Counted from the first letter of the stretch, positions 1 to 5,817 are shown. The stretch: DNA of 6,026 nt from JBBDMU01 sp040878115 (GCA_040878115.1 JBBDMV010000048.1:1-6026); one strand, 5' to 3'. Notes: generated from the letters alone by a model not told the origin. Translations and numbers: made by a program.

Positions 1-68
1 TTATATTATACCAGAAATAAAAACAAAAACTGTCAACCAAAACCAGTATCAGACCCTTCGGAACAAGA

Positions 69-150
69 CCATATCAACACCATATCAAGTCCATATCAAC
101 ACCATATATATACGGTCTTGATACGGTTTTGATTGGTTTTTGATATGGGT
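69..150. repeat. Array of 11-bp units, four forward then four inverted copies
   Basis: Four head-to-tail 11-bp units run from 69 to 112: CCATATCAACA, CCATATCAAGT, CCATATCAACA and CCATATATATA. From 107 to 150 the motif continues as its reverse complement in the same 11-bp step: TATATACGGTC, TTGATACGGTT, TTGATTGGTTT and TTGATATGGGT. Folding the segment about 108/109 pairs 31 of 40 positions by Watson-Crick rules, so it is also a long imperfect palindrome. A related segment at 39-55 (AAAACCAGTATCAGACC) resembles the reverse complement of 114-130 and could compete for pairing. A single further copy, CCATATCAG, lies at 233-241. The 11-bp step is close to one helical turn, so a protein bound to each unit would sit on one face of the DNA. 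Function is unknown; an operator array, an iteron-like element or a non-coding repeat are all possible. Confidence 0.8.
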
Positions 151-469
151 ATGAATAGGCTGTGTGTAAACCCAGGCGAAAGAAAAAGCGGAATCATACT
201 AATAATCTGGTGCTTTTGAGGTTGGCCCTCATCCATATCAGTCCAAAAAAACAGCAGCTATAAATTTATATGTACGAATATCCTGTTCGCTTTGCCGGAA
301 GCGAGCTTTGTCCGATTAGATTTTATTGATATCTTAGGAATGAGGATCGCCATTTGGAATCTGATGATTATGATCCCGCATAGCATAATATTGCCTGGGA
401 TGCTACCCGGCCAGCGAGTAGCGGAAACCATGCCATGAAAAAATGACCATCCATATATAAAAATATCAT
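151..469. other. Non-coding stretch upstream of the first subunit gene
   Basis: I see no convincing gene here. It holds a solitary CCATATCAG motif (233-241), a hairpin at 285-306, and a 32-codon open frame at 340-438 with no recognisable features. The last 20 bases before the ATG at 470 are almost entirely A and T, contain CCATATATA again (451-459), and show no Shine-Dalgarno sequence. A promoter for the first subunit gene presumably lies in this stretch, but I could not find a clear match to either the Bacteroidota-type (TTTG / TAnnTTTG) or the sigma70-type consensus. Confidence 0.5.
285..306 (+). other. Stem-loop, 8-bp stem
   Basis: GTTCGCTT (285-292) pairs with AAGCGAGC (299-306) around the six-base loop TGCCGG, with one G-T wobble. 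Only three T's follow, so it is a poor intrinsic terminator. It could be the end of an upstream transcript or a structure in the leader of the first subunit gene. Confidence 0.4.
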
Positions 470-991
470 ATGTATACGCGGACTTCTAAAGTCTTACTTA
501 TTTTACTTTTTTTGGTTGTTTATTTTGTACCAATACGTTCTTCCGGACAGGACGGCAATGCCAATGTTTCTGTGAGCGTCAGTGCGAACGTGCAGTCAAC
601 AATAGAGCTGATAACCCTGAGCGATATAAGTTTTGGGTCTGTACAGCCCAGCCAGTTTGAACTCCTTGTTTCAGCGAACCGTGATCAAAACGCGGGCAGC
701 ATGGTCGCGACGGGACGCCCTAATGCTGAGATCAGGGTTAACTATACCGAAGAGCATATATTAACAAGGGCTGGGGGCAATGAGACCTTGACGTTTTACT
801 ATGAAGTTGCCGGTAACAATGAAGATGATCAGGTCGCTGGCGAAATTCTGGATGATTTAAACCGGGATATGACATTCAATTCAGATGGAGAGTTTTTTCT
901 TTGGATAGGCGGGCGCGTGAATATTCAAGATGCCGTTCACGGCGCGTATGAAGGAGAGTTTACAATTGAGATAGATTATCTCCAATATTAG
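470..991 (+). CDS. Secreted DUF4402-like fibre subunit (first copy)
   Basis: A 173-residue exported protein, probably a structural subunit of the surface fibre built by the downstream chaperone and usher. Residues 1-26 form a signal peptide: a basic start (MYTRTSK), a run of Leu/Val/Ile/Phe, then likely cleavage near SSG-QDG. The mature part is beta-rich and has the DUF4402 layout: an alternating N-terminal strand (VSVSVSANV, 33-41), a DISFGSV segment (52-58), a central strand pair around ATGRPNAEIRVNY (80-92), an FFLWIGGRVNI segment (142-152), and a closing GAYEGEFTIEIDY (158-170). These blocks align by eye with the protein at 1334-1912, so the two are diverged paralogues. The alternating N-terminal strand is what donor-strand exchange between subunits would need, but that is inference. 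There are no cysteines. The ATG is the first possible start, since an in-frame TAA lies at 458-460; no ribosome binding site is visible. It lies 342 bp from the next gene and probably has its own promoter. Subunit role rests on family and context. Confidence 0.75.
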   Translation: MYTRTSKVLLILLFLVVYFVPIRSSGQDGNANVSVSVSANVQSTIELITLSDISFGSVQPSQFELLVSANRDQNAGSMVATGRPNAEIRVNYTEEHILTRAGGNETLTFYYEVAGNNEDDQVAGEILDDLNRDMTFNSDGEFFLWIGGRVNIQDAVHGAYEGEFTIEIDYLQY

Positions 992-992
992 C

Positions 993-1007
993 CTCCCCTG
1001 AAGGGAG
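993..1007 (+). terminator. Weak hairpin just after the first subunit gene
   Basis: CTCCC (993-997) pairs with GGGAG (1003-1007) around the loop CTGAA, starting two bases after the stop codon. The stem is GC-rich but only 5 bp, and no T-run follows (GCGAATTTGCC). It may end or stabilise the first subunit transcript; as an intrinsic terminator it is marginal. Confidence 0.35.
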
Positions 1008-1030
1008 CGAATTTGCCGATGGACTCGAAT

Positions 1031-1050
1031 CTATCAGCGCCTATCAGCGA
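1031..1050. repeat. Two tandem copies of a 10-bp unit
   Basis: CTATCAGCGC is followed directly by CTATCAGCGA. The nine-base core CTATCAGCG is exact in both. It lies in the non-coding gap after the first subunit gene, with no visible role. Confidence 0.5.
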
Positions 1051-1170
1051 CAGGCCATGGGTGAGATTTGATTTTGGTTTCTGTTGGACGTTACGTGCTA
1101 TAGCCTAGATGCCAAATCCCACCGGTAGAGCTCATGCCCTGAGTTCGAATTCACACAAGATTAATTGAAA

Positions 1171-1310
1171 GAAGCAACTGCGTTACTTCAGTGTTAATGA
1201 TAATGTTAGGAAATATTAATTATAATCTTCAAATACAACTTCTTAAGTTAAACGCTTGATGAAAAAGCAATTAAAAAGTTGTTTTATAAAACTTGTTTAG
1301 CACAAACAAG
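1171..1310 (+). promoter_or_regulatory. AT-rich leader of the second subunit gene with several dyads
   Basis: The gap 992-1333 contains no gene. Its second half is AT-rich and carries four small inverted repeats ahead of the ATG at 1334. They are GAAGCAAC-TGC-GTTACTTC (1171-1189, one mismatch), AACTT-CTT-AAGTT (1237-1249), the 12-base palindrome GTTTTATAAAAC (1281-1292), and CTTGTTT-AGCAC-AAACAAG (1292-1310, perfect 7-bp stem). The last two share base 1292, so as RNA hairpins they would crowd each other. The first is symmetrical enough to be an operator half-site pair; the last, 23 bases before the start codon, could be a leader hairpin affecting mRNA stability or translation. A TATAAT occurs at 1221-1226 but has no partner element at the right distance. 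Regulatory function is inferred from position only. Confidence 0.4.
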
Positions 1311-1333
1311 ACTCCGTTAATAAAACCTATATT

Positions 1334-1912
1334 ATGATAGATGATGAGAAAACTTTAAAAAATAAGCAAATATTAAAAAATATATCTTCCGCGTTGTTCG
1401 CCGTGGCTTTGGTTTTGGGCGCTGTTCATGTTGGCATGGCGCAAGAATCTGAGGATGCGGAAGCATCCGTTTCGGCTGAGGTCCTTTCCGTTTTGTCTAT
1501 AGTAAGTACCGCCGATGTTGATTTTGGAAATATTTCCGCCACAACGGACGAAGCGGTAACCATAGATCCAAACGGTGCAGATCATGCCTACCTTGGCACG
1601 GAATATTCAGTCGGCCAATTTACAATTTCAGGTGGCCAGGGTACTGAGGTAACCATCTGGTTTAATAGTGAGGCAACACTTGAAAATGGAGAAGGTGGTG
1701 AGATGACTTTTACGGCCAATATGGTTGGAGATCCGGAATCTGAGAACCAATCAACTGCTGTTGCGGTTACCACCGATGCTGACCAATATTCTCTTTCAAA
1801 CACTGGTAATTTTTATCTATGGCTTGGAGGAGACCTTGGAACATTGGATGGGCAGGCAAGTGGAAATTATACTACAGATGAGGGTATAGTAGTAAATGTA
1901 GAGTATAACTAG
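1334..1912 (+). CDS. Secreted DUF4402-like fibre subunit (second copy, likely major)
   Basis: A 192-residue exported beta-rich protein, probably the main structural subunit of the fibre. The leader is long: a polar, lysine-rich stretch of about 17 residues (MIDDEKTLKNKQILKN), a hydrophobic core (ALFAVALVLGAVHVG), then cleavage around MA-QES (36/37). The mature protein repeats the blocks of the first copy: ASVSAEV (44-50), DVDFGNI (61-67), GQFTISGGQGTEVTIWF (94-110), FYLWLGGDL (160-168) and GNY...GIVVNVEYN (177-192). The tyrosine next to the C-terminus recalls the penultimate aromatic of classical pilus subunits, used to bind the chaperone. It is acidic and cysteine-free. No Shine-Dalgarno sequence is visible; the next in-frame methionine (35) falls at the end of the signal peptide, so the ATG at 1334 is the only sensible start. 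The strong hairpin right after the stop codon and the structured leader suggest separately controlled, abundant expression. That it is the major subunit is inference from this arrangement. Confidence 0.78.
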   Translation: MIDDEKTLKNKQILKNISSALFAVALVLGAVHVGMAQESEDAEASVSAEVLSVLSIVSTADVDFGNISATTDEAVTIDPNGADHAYLGTEYSVGQFTISGGQGTEVTIWFNSEATLENGEGGEMTFTANMVGDPESENQSTAVAVTTDADQYSLSNTGNFYLWLGGDLGTLDGQASGNYTTDEGIVVNVEYN

Positions 1913-1924
1913 GTTTATTAGTAA

Positions 1925-1958
1925 AATATCACCCAATGAAATGGTATTGGGTGATATT
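1925..1958 (+). terminator. Strong stem-loop after the second subunit gene
   Basis: A perfect 13-bp stem: AATATCACCCAAT (1925-1937) pairs with ATTGGGTGATATT (1946-1958) around the eight-base loop GAAATGGT. It starts 12 bases after the subunit stop codon and is followed by ATTATTATTAAT, T-rich but not an unbroken T-run. It should act as a terminator, probably leaky, or as a 3' stabiliser that separates an abundant subunit transcript from a lower level of chaperone/usher message. The 97 bases from here to the chaperone start contain no other clear site. Confidence 0.75.
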
Positions 1959-2055
1959 ATTATTATTAATCGAACCTCTTTACTATGGGTTATTTTATTA
2001 TATAAGTTCACATCGGCATATTACCCAACTATAAAACATTTAGGAAAAAGCTCCT

Positions 2056-2880
2056 ATGAAACGCGCATCTCTACTACTGTTGCCCTTTTTGCTTCTTAGC
2101 GGCAGCGCATTTGCACAGGTGACCATTTCACCGACGACGCTCTTCATTGATGACCAAAGCAGGTTTGGCACCTTTCTGGTGATGAACAGTTCGGACCAGG
2201 CCCAGGAGGTTTCTCTTGAGTTTAATTTCGGTTATCCGGCCACTGACGCGAATGGCAATACGGTGATGCGGTACGATGACGTAGATGCGGCCTCTCAATT
2301 TTCTATAGCCGATTGGATAAGAGGTTTCCCGAGAAACTTTATCCTGGAACCGGACCAGCGTCAAACGGTGCGCCTGACGGTGCGCCCTCCCGGCGATATC
2401 CCCGACGGCATGTACTGGACACGGATTAAAACGTCTTCCAATCCATTAAGCGCCGACGTTGGTGCTGAGGCCGCTGAGGGAATTACCGCCCAGATCAATT
2501 TTAACTTTGAGCAGATCACGGCGGGCTTCTACAAGAAAGGCGATGTGAACACCGGTGTGGCTTTCAATGAACTTACTGTAGAAACAAACGGAGACAGAGC
2601 ATCTGTTCTGGCTCAGTTAAATAGAACCGGCAATGCTCCATTCCTGGGCAGCATGTTGCTACTGGTCAGAGACTCCAGTGGGAATATTGTGGTTGAATCA
2701 CGGTCATCCACCACGCTGTATTTTGACGGTACAAAACGCATGGACTTCGATATTAACGACTGGTTGTCAGGAGAATATGAGGCTGAAATTAGATTTGAAT
2801 CAAGTAGAAGCGATATTTCTCGAAGCGATTTGGTACAGATTACCCCGGTCTCAAGTCATGTTACCTTTACCTTACCATAA
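2056..2880 (+). CDS. PapD-like periplasmic pilus chaperone
   Basis: A 274-residue periplasmic chaperone expected to bind newly exported subunits, complete their fold with one of its own strands, and hand them to the usher encoded next. Residues 1-20 are a textbook signal peptide (MKRASLLLLPFLLLSGSAFA, cleaved before QVT). Domain 1 (about 22-165) has the PapD pattern: ISPTTLFID at the first strand, then FILEPDQRQTVRL (95-107), which matches the family's L-x-PG-x-x-x-x-VRL strand, then IPDGMYWTRIKT (115-126) where the PapD signature lies, and QINFNFEQITAGFYKK (146-161) as the subunit-binding G1 strand. Domain 2 (about 168-274) is a second beta-sandwich (GNAPFLGSMLLLVRDSSGN at 192-210; SGEYEAEIRFES at 238-249). 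The Arg and Lys that anchor subunits in classical PapD are not evident, and the R-E-S part of the signature is missing, so it belongs to a diverged clade. It has no cysteine. AGGA at 2042-2045, ten bases before the ATG, is a possible ribosome binding site. It is slightly longer than typical chaperones (about 230-250 residues). Confidence 0.8.
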   Translation: MKRASLLLLPFLLLSGSAFAQVTISPTTLFIDDQSRFGTFLVMNSSDQAQEVSLEFNFGYPATDANGNTVMRYDDVDAASQFSIADWIRGFPRNFILEPDQRQTVRLTVRPPGDIPDGMYWTRIKTSSNPLSADVGAEAAEGITAQINFNFEQITAGFYKKGDVNTGVAFNELTVETNGDRASVLAQLNRTGNAPFLGSMLLLVRDSSGNIVVESRSSTTLYFDGTKRMDFDINDWLSGEYEAEIRFESSRSDISRSDLVQITPVSSHVTFTLP

Positions 2881-2992
2881 CTGAAAGCCAATATCTCGTA
2901 ACCGGGGCTCCAAAATTAATTCATGTAGCCGAAAATGGTCAAACGTGATGTAAAGCTCTTTTGTAAAATTACTTTGCGTTTATATATTATTT

Positions 2993-5671
2993 GTGCCTCA
3001 ACGTTTTCCTGAATACAAACCTTCCCGTACGCGGCTGCTTTCTATAGCCGTTTCGTGTCTGTTACTTGGTTTATGGTATCCAATAACCACCTTTGGCTCG
3101 CATCCCGCCGGCCCAGTCCCGGCCATAAAGGATGAGCGTGAAGAAGTTTATCTGTCGTTTCGCTATCAGGGTGTAGGCAATGTCGTTGTGACAGCCATCT
3201 ATAATAACGGGAACTTCTATCTGCCCGTCAGCGAACTGTTCAGCCTTTTGATGGTAAACCATTCTGTCGAAATGGCCAGCAGCGGTGTACTTATCAGAGG
3301 GTTCTTCCTGGAAGAAGATAATCGATATGAGATTGACTTTTCCGGGGGAGATATAAGGCTGGGCAACGAGAGCAGAGAGCTTGTCCTGGCGGAGTCTCTA
3401 ATTGGAGAGCTCGATTTTTACCTGTTGCCAGAGGTATTTGAAGACGTATTTAGCCTTGAGTTCAACGTTGATATGAACAACCTCACCCTGAGGCTCGAAA
3501 CCAATCAAACAATGCCTGTGGTGCAAAGCCTGGAAAGGCGGTCAGCTCGTGGAAACCTACTGCGAGAGCAAGTCGTGCAGGAGGATTACCCACTCATGTT
3601 CAACCGGCAAAGGAAGTGGCTGGGCGGCGGATTTCTGGATTACAACTTCTCAGGGAATTTCGAAGAGACCGGCAGTATATATAATTACAACCTGACTTCC
3701 GGCGCGGAGTTATTGGGCGGTGATTTACAAGGCAATATGCTGGGCACTGTGGCTTCGGGAAGGCATTTTTTCCGTACAAGCAATATGAGATGGCGTTATG
3801 TCATTCGCGATCAGCCTTTGGTTACCGGTGTCTCTTTGGGCCAGCTTAACTCGCAAGGCCTGGTTTCCAGGAACTATACCGGCTTTAAACTCACAAATGA
3901 TCCAATCGAACCCCGGCGGATGTACGACCAGCACCGGATACAGGGAAACACAGCGCCGGATTCTGAGATTGAAGTATATCTTAACAACAGGCTGATCGAG
4001 TACGCCCGCGCCGATGAACTGGGTAACTATAACTTTACAGTACCGCTCACCTTCGGAAGTACCCGCATGAGGGTGATGGTGTACCGGCCAGATGGTACGA
4101 TCAGCGAACAGGAAAAAAGAATACAAATTCCGTATACCTTTTTGCCCCCCGGCCACGCCAACTACACAGTTAATGCCGGAATGCTGGATAATCCAACCAT
4201 ACCGGGAAAGAACCGGGAAATAATGATGCAATCCAATGCGGCTTATGGCATCAGTAATTGGCTCACGTTAAGTGGTGGAGTCGATTATGTTGAGAGTATT
4301 GGGAGGGCTTTGGGCTATGGCTCGCTTTCGGGGCGTATCGCAACCCAATATCTGGTCAACCTCGATATTGCGCCAGAGGCTTTTTACCGGCTGCAAACCA
4401 ATGTCGTTTATTCCAACTCCGCAAGTCTTGGCGGGGGAGTCACGCATTATGCGTCGGAAGAAAGCTTCTACAACCGGTCCGGGAACAAACAGGATATGAA
4501 CGCGAATATTTTCCTGCCCTTTTCCATCAAGGAGCTTCCGCTAAGCCTCCGTGTCTCCGGCATACACCGCATAATGAACTCCGGTTCAACATCAACTATG
4601 CTCCGCAGTGATTTCAGCGTTAGGGTCAAGCGGCTCAGCCTCAGGCTGGGCTACAGAGAATCGATTACCGGGCGACCCGGCATGGATTACCGGCACGACG
4701 GATCGGTGAGTGCTACGGCCATGTACACGGTATCCAGGAGGTCCGGTTTGCCCGACTACCTTGGAGGTACATCAGTAAGGACCAAAGTGGACTACAGGGC
4801 ACAATTATCCGGAATAGAACGTATGGGGATCCAGCTCTCCCGGTCATTATGGGGAGCGGGACGGTTGCGTTTGTCTTACGAGAGGAATATGATCGTCAAC
4901 GTCAACTCCTTTGAAGCCGGGTTGACGATAGACTTCAATCGCACCCGATCTTCAACAACGAGCCGGTTTTCAGGAGGCACAGGCTCCATAAGGCAAAACT
5001 TCCGGGGCTCGGTAGGATACGACGATTATCATAACAAGGTAATATTAGAAAACCGTCAGCAGGTGGGCCGGTCAGCCGCCTCTGTCAGGATGTTTATCGA
5101 TCATAACAATTCAGGGCTATTCGATGAGGATGATGAGGTTATCCCCGACAACGCGATTCGTCTGAGAAGAGCGGGAAGTCGCAAAATTGGTGATTCCGGC
5201 ATCACCAGGATTTCCCAGCTTCAGGCTTACCATAAGCATAATATAGAGATCAACCAGTCGGCAATCAGAAACCCCTCCCTGGTTCCCAAATTTAGTGAAT
5301 TCTCCTTTATCGGCGATCCCAATTCCTACAAGACAATGGATATTCCGTTTTATATGACTGGGATCATTGAAGGTTCAGTCCGTATTTCGGACGGTGAATC
5401 GAATAATGGCATCGGGGGAGTACGTGTGCATTTAAACCAAACAGATGGTGATTATTCTACCGTCATGCGCACCTTTTCCGATGGGGGGTATTATGCTATG
5501 GAGATCCCTCCGGGACAATACGAAGCCAGAGTAGACAGCAGCCAGCTTACTTTTTTAAATGTCTTATCAGATCCGGAGGTGGTCAAGTTTACTGTGGAGT
5601 CCATGGCACAGGGGGACTATGTCGAGAATCTGGATTTTATATTAAAAAGAATTCCTGAAATTGCTGAATAA
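2993..5671 (+). CDS. Outer-membrane usher-like protein
   Basis: An 892-residue usher-like protein expected to form the outer-membrane pore that receives chaperone-subunit complexes and secretes the fibre. The start is GTG: the frame closes at TAA 2951-2953, no other ATG/GTG/TTG lies between, and the next methionine (87) would remove the signal peptide (about 1-35, cleaved near TTFG-SHP). Residues 50-170 form a periplasmic N-terminal domain with YLPVSELFSLL (76-86). Residues 200-300 begin the barrel. Residues 308-386 match the usher plug: QGNTAPDSEIEVYLNNRLIE (317-336), LGNYNFTVPLTFGSTRMRV (343-361), then IPYTFLPPGHANYTVNAG, the usual return to the barrel. About 390-690 is alternating barrel strands. 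Residues 695-789 contain a calcium-loop-like FIDHNNSGLFDEDDE (701-715), and 789-886 is a carboxypeptidase-regulatory-like sandwich (GIGGVRVHL, SDGGYYAMEIPPGQYEARVD). These two positions correspond to the C-terminal domains of classical ushers. The only cysteine is in the signal peptide, so the classical usher disulfide is absent. It lies 112 bp after the chaperone gene, with no clear terminator between. Confidence 0.8.
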   Translation: MPQRFPEYKPSRTRLLSIAVSCLLLGLWYPITTFGSHPAGPVPAIKDEREEVYLSFRYQGVGNVVVTAIYNNGNFYLPVSELFSLLMVNHSVEMASSGVLIRGFFLEEDNRYEIDFSGGDIRLGNESRELVLAESLIGELDFYLLPEVFEDVFSLEFNVDMNNLTLRLETNQTMPVVQSLERRSARGNLLREQVVQEDYPLMFNRQRKWLGGGFLDYNFSGNFEETGSIYNYNLTSGAELLGGDLQGNMLGTVASGRHFFRTSNMRWRYVIRDQPLVTGVSLGQLNSQGLVSRNYTGFKLTNDPIEPRRMYDQHRIQGNTAPDSEIEVYLNNRLIEYARADELGNYNFTVPLTFGSTRMRVMVYRPDGTISEQEKRIQIPYTFLPPGHANYTVNAGMLDNPTIPGKNREIMMQSNAAYGISNWLTLSGGVDYVESIGRALGYGSLSGRIATQYLVNLDIAPEAFYRLQTNVVYSNSASLGGGVTHYASEESFYNRSGNKQDMNANIFLPFSIKELPLSLRVSGIHRIMNSGSTSTMLRSDFSVRVKRLSLRLGYRESITGRPGMDYRHDGSVSATAMYTVSRRSGLPDYLGGTSVRTKVDYRAQLSGIERMGIQLSRSLWGAGRLRLSYERNMIVNVNSFEAGLTIDFNRTRSSTTSRFSGGTGSIRQNFRGSVGYDDYHNKVILENRQQVGRSAASVRMFIDHNNSGLFDEDDEVIPDNAIRLRRAGSRKIGDSGITRISQLQAYHKHNIEINQSAIRNPSLVPKFSEFSFIGDPNSYKTMDIPFYMTGIIEGSVRISDGESNNGIGGVRVHLNQTDGDYSTVMRTFSDGGYYAMEIPPGQYEARVDSSQLTFLNVLSDPEVVKFTVESMAQGDYVENLDFILKRIPEIAE

Positions 5672-5685
5672 TCCAATAATCTGAT

Positions 5686-5722
5686 GATACCCGGGATATG
5701 CAGACGGATCGCTACGGGTATC
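5686..5722 (+). other. 8-bp inverted repeat after the usher gene
   Basis: GATACCCG (5686-5693) and CGGGTATC (5715-5722) are exact reverse complements, separated by 21 bases and starting 14 bases after the usher stop codon. The right half lies inside the SPOR remnant. The loop is long and no T-run follows, so it may be an operator, a 3'-end structure or chance. Confidence 0.35.
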
Positions 5723-5817
5723 GCCTGCAAATTGGCGCCTATTCAACCAATGCAAGGGCGGCAATCGCTGCCAAGCGTGCAAAGGAAATTGTAAATTTAC
5801 CTTTCTTTATACGCTGA
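5698..5817 (+). pseudogene. Remnant of a SPOR-domain protein gene
   Basis: A 39-codon open frame that reads like the first half of a SPOR domain, the roughly 70-residue fold that binds denuded peptidoglycan glycans at division sites. GYRLQIGAYSTNARAAIAAK matches the family's first strand and helix (Y-x-V-Q-x-G-A-F/Y-S...A), and AKEIVNLPFFIR resembles the run into the second strand, where relatives often have a 'PVYI' segment. The frame stops at TGA 5815-5817, before the second half (the R-V-R-V-G-x-F strand and helix), which I cannot find in any frame downstream. Upstream the frame is closed by TAA at 5677-5679, leaving no signal peptide or other domain. It starts 26 bases after the usher stop in a different frame. 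It is most likely a truncated, decaying gene; a short functional peptide cannot be excluded but could not form a whole SPOR fold. Confidence 0.55.

Noticed and set aside
69..150. CRISPR array
   Set aside because: The units are only 11 bp, contiguous without unique spacers, and switch orientation in the middle. No cas gene is present.
340..438. 32-codon open frame starting ATG AGG ATC GCC
   Set aside because: It is short, has no properly spaced ribosome binding site (the AGGA lies one base from the ATG), and its product shows no recognisable signal, domain or relative.
1123..1155. tRNA-like fragments GGTAGAGCTC and GTTCGAATTC
   Set aside because: They recall D-arm and T-arm sequences, but only about ten bases separate them and no acceptor or anticodon stem can be drawn. 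This is a chance resemblance or an unrecognisable relic.
1221..1226. TATAAT as a -10 element for the second subunit gene
   Set aside because: No -35-like element lies 16-18 bases upstream, and in AT-rich DNA the hexamer is expected by chance. The likely host lineage also uses a different promoter consensus.
1986..2027. TGGGT (1986-1990) and ACCCA (2023-2027) as a hairpin before the chaperone gene
   Set aside because: The stem is only 5 bp with a 32-base loop, which is not convincing next to the strong hairpin just upstream.
2633..2884. 83-codon + strand frame overlapping the end of the chaperone gene
   Set aside because: It lies out of frame within the second chaperone domain and its product is rich in Trp, Cys and His without pattern, as expected of a shadow frame.
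2971..2977. TACTTTG before the usher as a Bacteroidota -7 promoter element
   Set aside because: It is one base short of TAnnTTTG and no TTTG element lies at the expected upstream distance.
3725..4231. 168-codon open frame on the minus strand inside the usher gene
   Set aside because: It is antisense to the plug and barrel coding region, whose protein features are clear. The minus-strand product has no recognisable domain, so it is a shadow frame.
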